Assembly: GCF_007827795.1 (NCBI RefSeq)
Contig: NZ_VITI01000029.1
Location: forward strand, 1 to 34,420
Length of the DNA stretch: 34,420 bases
Source: Azospirillum brasilense
GTDB lineage: Bacteria > Pseudomonadota > Alphaproteobacteria > Azospirillales > Azospirillaceae
Direction of reading: 5' to 3'
Numbering within the stretch: position 1 is the first letter of the stretch; every line of letters starts with the position of its first letter. The notes below the pieces were generated by a model. That model was not told the origin of the DNA, made no database searches, and worked only from the letters and a program-made list of their open reading frames with translations. A program made the translations under genes and the position numbers. Shown piece after piece: positions 16,304 through 25,512 of this stretch.

Positions 16304-16472
16304 GATGGCGGTCGGCGACGCTGGTTGAGGGGAGCCGGCATCATAGTCGTTTGTTGCGCCTCATGGAACAGATAAGCCGCAACTCCGGCAATTGTTGTTT
16401 TGCGGAAACGGGGGCACATTCCTCTCCAGACGAGGGGCCACAGGGCCTCGCACAGGAACCGGAGGAGCAGAG

Positions 16473-17171
16473 ATGATCACGATCCGCAACCGCGACGAAC
16501 GGGGCGCCGTCAACATGGGCTGGCTGAACAGCAAGCACAGCTTCTCGTTCGGCCATTACTACGACCCGGCCCATATGGGCTTCCGCGCTCTGCGCGTCAT
16601 CAACGACGACCACGTGATCCCCGGCGCTGGCTTCCCCACCCACGGGCACGCCGACATGGAGATCGTGTCCTACGTCCTGGACGGCGCGCTGGAGCACAAG
16701 GACACGCTGGGCACCAGCTCGGTCATCCGTCCCGGCGAGGTGCAGCGGATGAGCGCCGGGTCGGGCATCCGGCACAGCGAGTACAACGCCTCCAAGAAGG
16801 ACCCTGCGCACTTCCTGCAGATCTGGATTCTGCCCGACGAGGAGGGGATGGTCCCCGGCTATGAGCAGAAGGCCTTCGAGCGGGAGGAGAAGCAGGGGCG
16901 CCTGCGCCTTGTCGGTTCCCGGGACGGGCGCGACGGCAGCGTGACCATCCACCAGGACGTGGACCTCTACGCCACGCTTCTGGACGAGGGCGACAGCGTG
17001 ACCCACGAGCTGCGTCCGGGCCGCCACGCCTGGGTGCAGGTCGCCCGCGGTCAGGTCCGGCTGAACGGCACGGTCCTGAAGGAAGGTGACGGCGCCGCGA
17101 TCAGCAAGGAGGAATCCCTGACGCTGGACGGCGTGGTCAGCGCCGAGGTTCTGCTGTTCGATCTGGCGTGA
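16473..17171 (+). CDS. Pirin-family bicupin (YhhW / quercetin 2,3-dioxygenase type)
   Basis: A 232-residue bicupin. The metal ligands of the family are all present: His57 and His59 in FPTHGHADMEIVSYVLDG, and His101 and Glu103 in GIRHSEYNAS, the same numbering as E. coli YhhW. SKHSFSFGHYYDPAHMGF near the N-terminus is also a pirin hallmark. Relatives cleave quercetin in vitro; their natural role is unclear. ATG 16473 is supported by GGAGGAG 5 bases upstream. It is divergent from the UPF0126 gene (169 bases apart) and converges on the 17211-17771 gene at a shared hairpin. Confidence 0.94.
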   Translation: MITIRNRDERGAVNMGWLNSKHSFSFGHYYDPAHMGFRALRVINDDHVIPGAGFPTHGHADMEIVSYVLDGALEHKDTLGTSSVIRPGEVQRMSAGSGIRHSEYNASKKDPAHFLQIWILPDEEGMVPGYEQKAFEREEKQGRLRLVGSRDGRDGSVTIHQDVDLYATLLDEGDSVTHELRPGRHAWVQVARGQVRLNGTVLKEGDGAAISKEESLTLDGVVSAEVLLFDLA

Positions 17172-17178
17172 GGTGAGG

Positions 17179-17211
17179 AAGGTCCCCGCACCCGCAGGGC
17201 GTGGGGACCTT
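17179..17211. terminator. Hairpin between two convergent genes
   Basis: AAGGTCCCC (17179-17187) pairs perfectly with GGGGACCTT (17203-17211) around a 15-base GC-rich loop. The arm ends touch the stop of the minus-strand gene. Because it is symmetric and lies 7 bases after the pirin stop, it can stop transcription from both sides. There is a weak T-rich run only on one side. Confidence 0.65.
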
Positions 17212-17771
17212 CACATTCCCTCCGGGACAGCCAGGCGGATGCCCATGCGGCGGGCCTCCAGCATGAAGGCGCGGGTCATCTGCACCAGGTCGGTGCGCCA
17301 GTAGAGCTGCTCCAGCGGGTTGTCGAGGAAGTCCTCGGGCAGCATGGCGTAGCAGTAGGTCTCCACCACGCGCCGGTCGGGTTGCCAGGGGTCGGCGCCG
17401 TCGCGCCAGCCGATGGTCCAGCCGGCGTGGCCGGCGCCGATGGCCCAGCGTTCGAAATGCGGGGAGATGGTGGCGCTGGCCACCGGATCGGCGACCGGCA
17501 CCTGATAGATCGCCACGAAGCGGCGGACGTTCAGTTGCAGGCGCATCACCAGCGATTCGTCGAAGGCGTCCACGCGGTACAGGCAGTCGGACGCCCCCTC
17601 CACATGGCTGAAGCGCACCGCGGCCCGCCTTGCGGCCTCCAGCGTCAGGCCGGACGGTTGGTCGGCCAGCGGCGGCGATTCATAGTCCACGGCGCGCAGC
17701 GCCTCCACCATGTCGCCGGTCAGGAAAAGGCGGATGCGCTGCTGCGCCTCGTCGATGGTCAGGCGGGTCAT
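17211..17771 (-). CDS. Hypothetical protein (186 residues)
   Basis: A soluble 186-residue protein with no recognised family. It starts MTRLTIDEAQQRIRLFLTGD, continues with a mixed alpha/beta pattern and a Trp-rich middle (FERWAIGAGHAGWTIGWRDG), and ends in a long helix (DLVQMTRAFMLEARRMGIRL). There is no signal peptide or membrane segment. ATG 17771 was chosen because residues further upstream in the open frame (to 17933) look non-coding and would overlap the TIGR02588 gene. It lies 61 bases behind that gene on the same strand and may be co-transcribed with the membrane pair. Confidence 0.75.
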   Translation of the reverse strand: MTRLTIDEAQQRIRLFLTGDMVEALRAVDYESPPLADQPSGLTLEAARRAAVRFSHVEGASDCLYRVDAFDESLVMRLQLNVRRFVAIYQVPVADPVASATISPHFERWAIGAGHAGWTIGWRDGADPWQPDRRVVETYCYAMLPEDFLDNPLEQLYWRTDLVQMTRAFMLEARRMGIRLAVPEGM

Positions 17772-17832
17772 CGCGGAGTCGGTGTCCCTCTTGGTCCTTG
17801 GTTTCAGGACAACAGGCCGGGGCCCGCTTGGT

Positions 17833-18258
17833 TCAGGGCTCCACGTAGCCCAGCACGCGCAGGCGCAGGTCGTGCGCCCGCGGGTCGCGGTCGAAGAACA
17901 GGCCGCCTTTCTGTTCGGAGCCGGCGGGCACATAGTCGAACTCGGCCACGGACGTTTCCAAAGCCTCGTCGCCTGCCATCAACTGTCCCTCCACCTGGAC
18001 CTTCGCACCGGTCTTGCCGCCGTCGTTGGTGACCCGGATGTGGGCGAGCCAGCGCGGGCCCGCGGGAACCACCTCCTCCACGACGGCGGTGATCGCCGGT
18101 GGGCCGCTGCCGCGAGTGATGCCCTCGTAGCCCAGCACCCCCACCGAGCCCAGGAACAGCAAGAGCCCCACCCCCGACGAGATCCAGGCCAGCCGCGACA
18201 CCGACGCGCTGCCGTCCTCGTCCCTGGATTCGATGTCGTTTTCCCGGATGTCGGCCAT
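17833..18258 (-). CDS. TIGR02588-family single-pass membrane protein
   Basis: A 141-residue protein. The acidic cytoplasmic N-terminus (MADIRENDIESRDEDGSASV) precedes one membrane helix (about residues 24-43, WISSGVGLLLFLGSVGVLGY). A periplasmic beta-rich domain follows, with HIRVTNDGGKTGAKVQVEGQ and SEQKGGLFFDRDP. This layout, and the gene directly after a TIGR02587 protein, identifies the TIGR02588 family, known only as the partner of TIGR02587; the function is unknown. ATG 18258 has GGGAGGGA about 5 bases upstream and lies 14 bases after its partner's stop. The periplasmic domain resembles binding or adhesion folds only in general shape. Confidence 0.85.
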   Translation of the reverse strand: MADIRENDIESRDEDGSASVSRLAWISSGVGLLLFLGSVGVLGYEGITRGSGPPAITAVVEEVVPAGPRWLAHIRVTNDGGKTGAKVQVEGQLMAGDEALETSVAEFDYVPAGSEQKGGLFFDRDPRAHDLRLRVLGYVEP

Positions 18259-18272
18259 CGGTGTCCCTCCCG

Positions 18273-19112
18273 TCACACGATCAGGCGGGCGGTGGCGGCG
18301 CCCAGCGCGCTGGGGAAGCCCAGCACCACCGTGGCGGTCACCAGCTCCATCATCGACAGGCCGGCGATCCGCTCGAAGGTCCACAGCAGATAGAGGCTGA
18401 TCAGCAGGGCGATGCCGTAGCCGGCGACCGAGAAGCGCAGGAAGACGGACAGGAACCCGTCGTCCCCGGCGCTCTCCTGCCCGGCGAAGCCCACCGTGTA
18501 GACGAAGACGTGCAGCAGCCCCAGCGACAGCACCGCCAGTGCCACCGCGTGCCAGGGCGACATCTTGTAGGAGATCAGGATCATCTCCTCGGTCGGTGCG
18601 ACGTTGAAGCCGACGAACAGCGCGCCCGCCCCCATCAGGAACAATTCCCCCGGATAGCTGGAGCGGATGCGCCGCTCCTTGTCGCTGTCGTCCTGCTGGC
18701 CGAGTTGCTTGCGCGCCAGCATGGCGCCGATGCTGGCCGGCACGGACTGGAGCGCGATCTTGCCGATGATCTCCGGCAAGGGCTGGTCCAGGCGCACGAT
18801 GGCGAAGACGGTCAGCAGCGCCGCCGACATCAGGAAGCCGACGGCGAAGGCCGACAGCGCGTCGATCAGGTCGTCCTGCCAGCAGAAGGTTTCCTCGAAC
18901 CCGGCGAAGTAGGACAGGCCGAACAGCACCGGCAGCGTCACCAGGATGAACAGGGCCAGCCGGAAGCGGTCCATGTAGAAGCCCAGCTCCCACATCTCCA
19001 TGGTCATCAGCAGCGGCAGGGCGAAGATGATCGCCCCCGCCGACGCGCGGGCCAGCGCGCGGGCGAACTGCGCCTCGTCATGGAGAAAGCTGCGCTGGCG
19101 GGTGATGTCCAT
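18273..19112 (-). CDS. TIGR02587-family polytopic membrane protein
   Basis: A 279-residue integral membrane protein with about seven helices: AGAIIFALPLLMTMEMWELG, LALFILVTLPVLFGLSYFAG, ALSAFAVGFLMSAALLTVFA and others. Polar landmarks include FEETFCWQDDLIDALSAF and GFNVAPTEEMILISYKMSPW. The last is the most family-like stretch, with two acidic residues placed in a membrane-proximal segment. TIGR02587 is known only as part of a two-gene operon with TIGR02588; function unknown. ATG 19112 is the plausible start; the frame reaches 19388 over the copper promoter and copZ, where it is a shadow. It is divergent from copZ. Confidence 0.85.
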   Translation of the reverse strand: MDITRQRSFLHDEAQFARALARASAGAIIFALPLLMTMEMWELGFYMDRFRLALFILVTLPVLFGLSYFAGFEETFCWQDDLIDALSAFAVGFLMSAALLTVFAIVRLDQPLPEIIGKIALQSVPASIGAMLARKQLGQQDDSDKERRIRSSYPGELFLMGAGALFVGFNVAPTEEMILISYKMSPWHAVALAVLSLGLLHVFVYTVGFAGQESAGDDGFLSVFLRFSVAGYGIALLISLYLLWTFERIAGLSMMELVTATVVLGFPSALGAATARLIV

Positions 19113-19197
19113 GGCCCATGAATGCGTGAGCGCAGCGGTTGGTTCCGGCGGTACCACGGCAGCGATCGGGGCCATGATCGGGGCCGCGACTTTCCTC

Positions 19198-19228
19198 TTG
19201 ACCTTCCAATCGCTGGAAGGTGGAAGCT
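19198..19228 (+). promoter_or_regulatory. CueR-type copper promoter of copZ
   Basis: -35 TTGACC (19198-19203), a 19-base spacer and -10 GAAGCT (19223-19228). The spacer carries the dyad ACCTTCC (19201-19207) - 7 bases - GGAAGGT (19215-19221). The long spacer with this exact dyad is the hallmark of MerR-family CueR operators, where Cu(I)-CueR bends the DNA to align the two hexamers. The predicted transcript starts near 19235, about 29 bases before copZ. Confidence 0.9.
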
Positions 19229-19263
19229 GGCGGCAACACACACCTTGTGGGAAGGAGTTCGTC

Positions 19264-19470
19264 ATGGTTGCGTTCAAGGTTCCCGGCATGACCTGCGGCG
19301 GCTGCGCCGCCTCCGTCCGCCGCGCGCTCGGCGCCGTTGCCGGGGTCGAGGATGTGCAGATCGACCTGGACTCGAAGGACGTCCGCATCAGCGGTGCGCC
19401 CAGCGCCGATGCCCTGCGGACGGCCCTGGAGAAGGCGGGTTTCGAGGCCGAAGGGCTGCCTGTCGCGTAA
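19264..19470 (+). CDS. copZ: Copper chaperone, heavy-metal-associated domain protein
   Basis: A 68-residue single HMA domain with the ferredoxin-like beta-alpha-beta-beta-alpha-beta pattern and the metal motif GMTCGGCAAS (Cys11 and Cys14). It binds Cu(I) in the cytoplasm and hands it to the P-type ATPase. The ribosome site GAAGGAG sits 6 bases before ATG 19264. It has its own CueR promoter and is followed, 15 bases after its stop, by a second one for copA, so chaperone and pump can be expressed at different levels. It has GGC rather than ASC inside the motif, unlike the two HMA domains of the pump. Confidence 0.94.
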   Translation: MVAFKVPGMTCGGCAASVRRALGAVAGVEDVQIDLDSKDVRISGAPSADALRTALEKAGFEAEGLPVA

Positions 19471-19485
19471 CGGTTTTCGGCACCC

Positions 19486-19516
19486 TTGACCTTCCAGTCA
19501 TTGGAAGCCTTATGTG
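19486..19516 (+). promoter_or_regulatory. CueR-type copper promoter of copA-cueR
   Basis: -35 TTGACC (19486-19491), a 19-base spacer with ACCTTCC (19489-19495) - 7 bases - GGAAGCC (19503-19509), and -10 TATGTG (19511-19516). The downstream half-site has one or two changes from the copZ operator, but the -10 is better. The predicted start near 19523 lies after GTG 19514, which rules that codon out as the copA start. Confidence 0.9.
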
Positions 19517-19549
19517 AGGGTGCCGGTTGACGACGAAGAAAGGACGATC

Positions 19550-21945
<2,396 letters not shown>

Positions 21946-21949
<4 letters not shown>

Positions 21950-22380
21950 GCGCCGGCGGCATGACCATCGGGGATGCGGCGAAGGCGTCCGGAGTGAACG
22001 CCAAGCTGATCCGCTACTACGAATCCATCGGCCTGATCCCGGCGGCAGGGCGCACGGCGGCGGGCTACCGCGTCTATTCGTCCAGCGAGGTGAACGTCCT
22101 GCGCTTCGTCAAGCGGGCGCGGACGCTGGGCTTCAGCATCGAGCGCATCCAGATCCTGGTCGGGCTGTGGCAGGACCGCAGCCGCTCCAGCGCCGAGGTG
22201 AAGCGCGTGGCGCTCGACCATGTGGCGGAGCTGGAGGCCAAGATCGCCGAGCTGCGCGCGATGAGCGACACGCTCACCCATCTGGCCCACGCCTGCCACG
22301 GCGACGAGCGTCCGGATTGCCCGATCCTGCGGGATCTGGAGGAGGGTGGAGGGAATTGCTGCCACGAGCCCCCACCCTGA
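21946..22380 (+). CDS. cueR: CueR-type MerR-family copper-responsive regulator
   Basis: A 144-residue MerR protein with helix-turn-helix TIGDAAKASGVNAKLIRYYE, wing GRTAAGYRVYSSSEV, a long dimerisation helix (about 80-112) and the copper loop ACHGDERPDCPIL. Cys117 and Cys125 match the two Cu(I) ligands of CueR, and the C-terminal CCH also matches. It should activate both promoters upstream. Being translated from the copA message (ATGA overlap), it sits inside its own regulon, unlike E. coli where cueR is separate. The final EPPP-stop codons lie inside the left arm of a repeat element, so the native C-terminus was probably altered after the CCH motif. ATG 21961 is a possible internal start. Confidence 0.95.
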
Positions 22381-22476
22381 CCCTCCCCCGCTAACGCAGG
22401 GGAGGGGACAAGCTCCCCCTCCCGCCCAGCGGGGGAGGGAAGGGCCCCACGGCGCGAGCCGTGGGAAGGGTGGGGC
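22369..22476. repeat. Composite palindromic repeat, copy 2 (CCCTCCCCC subtype)
   Basis: Outer arms CCCCACCCT (22370-22378) and AGGGTGGGG (22467-22475). Inside are CCCTCCCC with GGGGAGGG (22381-22407 region), then CCCTCCCGC-cca-GCGGGGGAGGG (about 22417-22439). A third short hairpin CCCACGGC-gcga-GCCGTGGG (22446-22465) follows. The element starts within the last codons of cueR and ends 6 bases from the hpnA stop, filling the gap between two convergent genes. CACCCTGACCCTCCCCCGCT is shared exactly with the copy at 25415-25434. Confidence 0.85.
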
Positions 22477-22481
22477 AATGG

Positions 22482-23459
22482 TCAATCCAACGCCGCCCTC
22501 AAGCTCGCCTCCAGCGGCCGCACCGTGTAGCCCAGCTCCCGCATCGCTTTCCCGCTGTCGAACCCGCCGCCGCCCAGCGCCAGCCGGACCCCGGTGACCG
22601 AGGCGGTGGGTGGGCGGCCGGTCACATGGTCGGACAGCCATTCCTCCGCCCGCGCCGCGCCCAGCGCCAGGGCGGGCGGCACGGGGTGGCGACGGATGGG
22701 CTGACGCCCGCAAAGCTGGTCGATCCGCCGCACCAGATCGCCCAACCCGATGTCCACTCCTCCCAGAATGTAGCGCTCCCCGACCCGGCCTCGCTCGGCG
22801 GCCAGGATCATCCCCTGTGCGACGTCGCGCACGTCCACGAGGTTCAGCACGCAGTCCAGGATCAGCCGCGGCCCGCCGCGCCGGAACAGGCGCAGCATGG
22901 CGTTGGGCGGGGTGGGCAGCCGGTCGCCGGGGCCGATGGGCGCCGTGGGGTTGACCACCACCACCGGCAGCCCCTGCGCGGCGGCGGCCAGCGCGTCCCT
23001 TTCCGCGATATACTTGGACCGGCAATAGGGACCGGCCAGCGCCTCCAGCCCCGGATCGGCGCTCTCATCCAGCCGTTGGGGCAGACGGCGGGGCGGCGGG
23101 TGGCCGATCATCACGGCCTCCGTCGAGCAATGGACGACGCGCCGCAATCCCGGCACCCGCGCCGCCGCGTCCAGAACAACCCGTGTGCCCTGCCGGTTCA
23201 CCCGGTCGAAGACGGTCGGGTCGCGGTCCCACAAGGTTGCCACGGCGGCGAGGTGATAGACCCGCTCCACCCCCTCCAGCGCGCGGACCACCGCCGCCGC
23301 GTCGAGGATGGAGCCGCGCTGGAACTCCACGTCCGGCGGCGCGTCATTTGGCGGCTCCTGAAGGTCGAGGATGCGCACCCGCGCGCCCCGCGCCGCCAGC
23401 GCGGCCACCAGATGCCCGCCGATGAAACCGCTGCCCCCGGTGACGAGGGTGATGCCCAT
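22482..23459 (-). CDS. hpnA: Hopanoid-associated NAD-dependent sugar epimerase/dehydratase
   Basis: A 325-residue extended short-chain dehydrogenase. The nucleotide-binding TGGSGFIGGHLV lies at residues 7-18. Ser112 in HCSTEAVMI and Tyr145/Lys149 in YCRSK form the catalytic triad. YILGGVDIGLGDLVRRID near the C-terminus is typical of the HpnA branch. HpnA is named for its location in hopanoid clusters and is thought to act on the sugar-like head group; its substrate is unproven. ATG 23459 lies 4 bases after the hpnM stop, so the two are co-transcribed. The product name relies partly on that linkage. Confidence 0.85.
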   Translation of the reverse strand: MGITLVTGGSGFIGGHLVAALAARGARVRILDLQEPPNDAPPDVEFQRGSILDAAAVVRALEGVERVYHLAAVATLWDRDPTVFDRVNRQGTRVVLDAAARVPGLRRVVHCSTEAVMIGHPPPRRLPQRLDESADPGLEALAGPYCRSKYIAERDALAAAAQGLPVVVVNPTAPIGPGDRLPTPPNAMLRLFRRGGPRLILDCVLNLVDVRDVAQGMILAAERGRVGERYILGGVDIGLGDLVRRIDQLCGRQPIRRHPVPPALALGAARAEEWLSDHVTGRPPTASVTGVRLALGGGGFDSGKAMRELGYTVRPLEASLRAALD

Positions 23460-23463
23460 GCCT

Positions 23464-24114
23464 TTACGCCCCGCCGAGGATGCGGTCGGCGTTGCTGTTC
23501 AGGTCGCGGGTCAGGGCGGCCAGCCCGCCGCCGCGCAATGTGCTCTGGAACTCCGAGCGCTGGGTGGCGAGTTGGCTGACCGTGCCCTTCGCCAACACGT
23601 CGAGGATGCGCCAGCGGTCACCCTCCGGGCGCAGCAGGTAGCTCAGCCGCACCGGCGCCTTGCCCGCGCGCACCAGATCGGTGTCGACCAGCAGCATGCC
23701 GCGCGGGGCGGGCCGCTCGCCGACGATCTCAAGACGCTGGCCGTCGTAGCTGTCGAACCGGTCCACATATTGGGCGGCGCTGCGCCGGGCGAAGGCGTCC
23801 AGCGCTTGCCGCTTCTCCGGCTCGGCGGACTGGTCGAAATAGGGGGCGGCGGCGACCCGCAGAGCGGCCTCCAGATCGAAGGTGTCCAGCATCACCGGCA
23901 GGAAGCGCTGCAGGCGCGCCCGCGCCGGCTCCCGTCCCGCGGCCTCCCGCATCAGGGACAGGATGGCCTCGTTCAGACGCGCCACCGTGGCGCGGGCGCC
24001 CGGCGTGGTGCCGGCTTGCTGCGCCACGGCGGGAACCGGCAGCAGGCCAGCCGCCAGGACGGCCAGCGCGAGCGCGGCGCGCATCCATGTTCGGCGTGAG
24101 GAAGACCCAGTCAT
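23464..24114 (-). CDS. hpnM: HpnM, periplasmic MlaC-like hopanoid-associated protein
   Basis: A 216-residue protein with an N-terminal signal (MRAALALAVLAAGLLPVPAV ending AQQ). The MlaC/Ttg2D-type domain follows: RFLPVMLDTFDLEAALRVAA, YFDQSAEPEKRQALDAFARR, then SYLLRPEGDRWRILDVLAKG with the W-x-I-x-D-V family motif, and FQSTLRGGGLAALTRDLNSN at the end. MlaC proteins carry lipids across the periplasm. HpnM is the hopanoid-cluster version and may ferry hopanoids for HpnN. No mlaE/F/D-like genes are nearby. The start is 24114 or 24084, neither with a strong ribosome site. It begins an operon with hpnA, divergent from the sulfotransferase. Confidence 0.88.
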   Translation of the reverse strand: MTGSSSRRTWMRAALALAVLAAGLLPVPAVAQQAGTTPGARATVARLNEAILSLMREAAGREPARARLQRFLPVMLDTFDLEAALRVAAAPYFDQSAEPEKRQALDAFARRSAAQYVDRFDSYDGQRLEIVGERPAPRGMLLVDTDLVRAGKAPVRLSYLLRPEGDRWRILDVLAKGTVSQLATQRSEFQSTLRGGGLAALTRDLNSNADRILGGA

Positions 24115-24258
24115 CGCGGTGCGCCCCGTCCTGTTCCGGCAAGAGTCGACAGGAAATCTGCCCGTTCGGGGCAGGCGGATTCAACCGTCCGTGTGGGATG
24201 TAACAGCGTCCGGCCCGGTCTATCCTCCTGCGCGATGCTGTCGAAGGGAGGTGTCCGG
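24115..24258. promoter_or_regulatory. Divergent promoter region of hpnM-hpnA and the sulfotransferase gene
   Basis: This 144-base gap separates two divergent transcription units. It contains the hairpin CTGCCC-GTTCG-GGGCAG (24158-24174) and, just before the sulfotransferase, the ribosome site GGGAGG (24246-24251). No clear -35/-10 pair was found. The two units are likely co-regulated from here. Confidence 0.4.
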
Positions 24259-25386
24259 ATGGGTGGACCGGCGAAGAGGCGAAGTGGATGGTCACCGATC
24301 CCGGATCATCCGCTGTATGGCTGCGACGCCATTACCCTGCTGACCGTGCTGGCGCGCAACGGCGGGCCGCGGGGGCGCGGCTGGCCGACAGCGCTGGCGG
24401 CGCTGGCCTCGGCCCTCGGGCGTGCGCCCTTCTCGTTGGCGGAGGCGGGATGGGTGGCGGCGCGGCGGCGAAAATCCGCCGGACTGCCGCCGCCGGTCTT
24501 CATCCTCGGCCATTGGCGCAGCGGCACCACCCATCTCTACAACGTGCTGAGCCGCGACCCGCAATTCGGCATCATCGACCCCTTCGCGGTCGGCCTGCCC
24601 TGGGACATGCTGGGGCTGGGGTCGGTGCTGCGACCGTTGCTGGCCCGCGCCCTGCCGGAGCGGCGCTACATCGACAACGTACCGGTCAAGGCCGACAGCC
24701 CGCAGGAGGACGAGATCGCGCTGGCGAACATGTCGCCGATCTCCTTCTACCATGGCCTCTACTTCCCGGAGCGGTTCGACGAGAATCTGCGGCGCGGCCT
24801 CTATTTCGACGGCTGCACGGCGGCGGAGCGGGACGCCTGGAAGCGCCGCTTCCTGTATTTCCTGGAGAAGGTGTCGATCGCCCAGGGCGGGCGCTGCATC
24901 CTGCTGAAGAACCCGGTCTACAGCGCGCGGGTCGCCATGATGCGGGAGATCTGGCCCGACGCGCGCTTCATCCACATCCACCGCGACCCGCGGGCGGTGT
25001 TCGTGTCGACGGTCGGCTTCTACCGGACGCTGCTGGCGCGGCTGGCGCTCCAGCCGCACGGACACATCGACGTGGAGCGGGTGGTGCTGGACCATTACCC
25101 GCGCATCATGCAGGCGCTGATCGACGACACGGCGAACCTGCCGGCGAACCGCTTCGCCGAGGTGCCCTTCGAACGGTTCGAGCAAGCGCCGCTGGAGGAG
25201 GTGGAGCGGCTGTACCAAACGCTGGACCTGCCGGGTTACGCGGCGGCGCAGCCGAATTTCGCGGCGTATCTGGGGGCGGTGAGCGATTACGCGAAGAACC
25301 GTCACCGCCTGTCGGACGAAGGGCGGGAGCGGGTGGACCGCGAATGGGCGCCCTTCGTCGCGCGCTGGGGGGCCGGTGTGGCGTGA
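24259..25386 (+). CDS. PAPS-dependent sulfotransferase family protein
   Basis: A 375-residue soluble protein. The 5'-phosphosulfate loop is FILGHWRSGTTHLYN (GHWRSGTTH at 84-92). The 3'-phosphate motif is FIHIHRDPRAVFVSTVGFYR (about 238-257). These fit the Sulfotransfer_3-type family, which moves sulfate from PAPS to a hydroxyl or amine. ATG 24259 has GGGAGG 7 bases upstream; earlier in-frame ATGs at 24193 and 24235 lack one. It sits between hpnM-hpnA and hpnN with its own direction, so a role in modifying hopanoids or other polycyclic lipids is attractive. That is inference from position; the sequence alone does not name the acceptor. Confidence 0.85.
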   Translation: MGGPAKRRSGWSPIPDHPLYGCDAITLLTVLARNGGPRGRGWPTALAALASALGRAPFSLAEAGWVAARRRKSAGLPPPVFILGHWRSGTTHLYNVLSRDPQFGIIDPFAVGLPWDMLGLGSVLRPLLARALPERRYIDNVPVKADSPQEDEIALANMSPISFYHGLYFPERFDENLRRGLYFDGCTAAERDAWKRRFLYFLEKVSIAQGGRCILLKNPVYSARVAMMREIWPDARFIHIHRDPRAVFVSTVGFYRTLLARLALQPHGHIDVERVVLDHYPRIMQALIDDTANLPANRFAEVPFERFEQAPLEEVERLYQTLDLPGYAAAQPNFAAYLGAVSDYAKNRHRLSDEGRERVDREWAPFVARWGAGVA

Positions 25387-25407
25387 AGGGCGTGGCGTGG
25401 CGGAGTT

Positions 25408-25512
25408 TTGCCCCCACCCTGACCCTCCCCCGCTGGGCGGGGGAGGGAATGTGCTCCTCCCCCGCCCAGCGGGGGAGGGAGGGGACCCACGAAGTGGGGA
25501 GGGTGGGGGCAA
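25408..25512. repeat. Composite palindromic repeat, copy 3 (CCCTCCCCC subtype, most complete)
   Basis: Perfect outer arms TTGCCCCCACCCT (25408-25420) and AGGGTGGGGGCAA (25500-25512) enclose three hairpins. Hairpin 1 is CCCTCCCCCGC (25423-25433) with GCGGGGGAGGG (25437-25447). Hairpin 2 is CCTCCCCCGC (25456-25465) with GCGGGGGAGG (25469-25478). Hairpin 3 is CCCAC (25486-25490) with GTGGG (25494-25498). The element can fold as a cross-like structure. Its right arm supplies the GGGAGGG stretch before the next gene and the A of its ATG. Confidence 0.9.

Noticed and set aside
16304..16472. EcfG-type promoter before the pirin gene (GGAAC at 16365-16369)
   Set aside because: The next GTT lies about 24 bases away, too far for that promoter class.
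19514..19549. GTG 19514 as the copA start
   Set aside because: It overlaps the -10 of the CueR promoter and precedes the predicted transcript start; ATG 19550 has a ribosome site.
24288..25511. Upstream extension of the propeller gene through the sulfotransferase
   Set aside because: Low-complexity shadow of the sulfotransferase in another frame; a signal peptide begins exactly at 25512.
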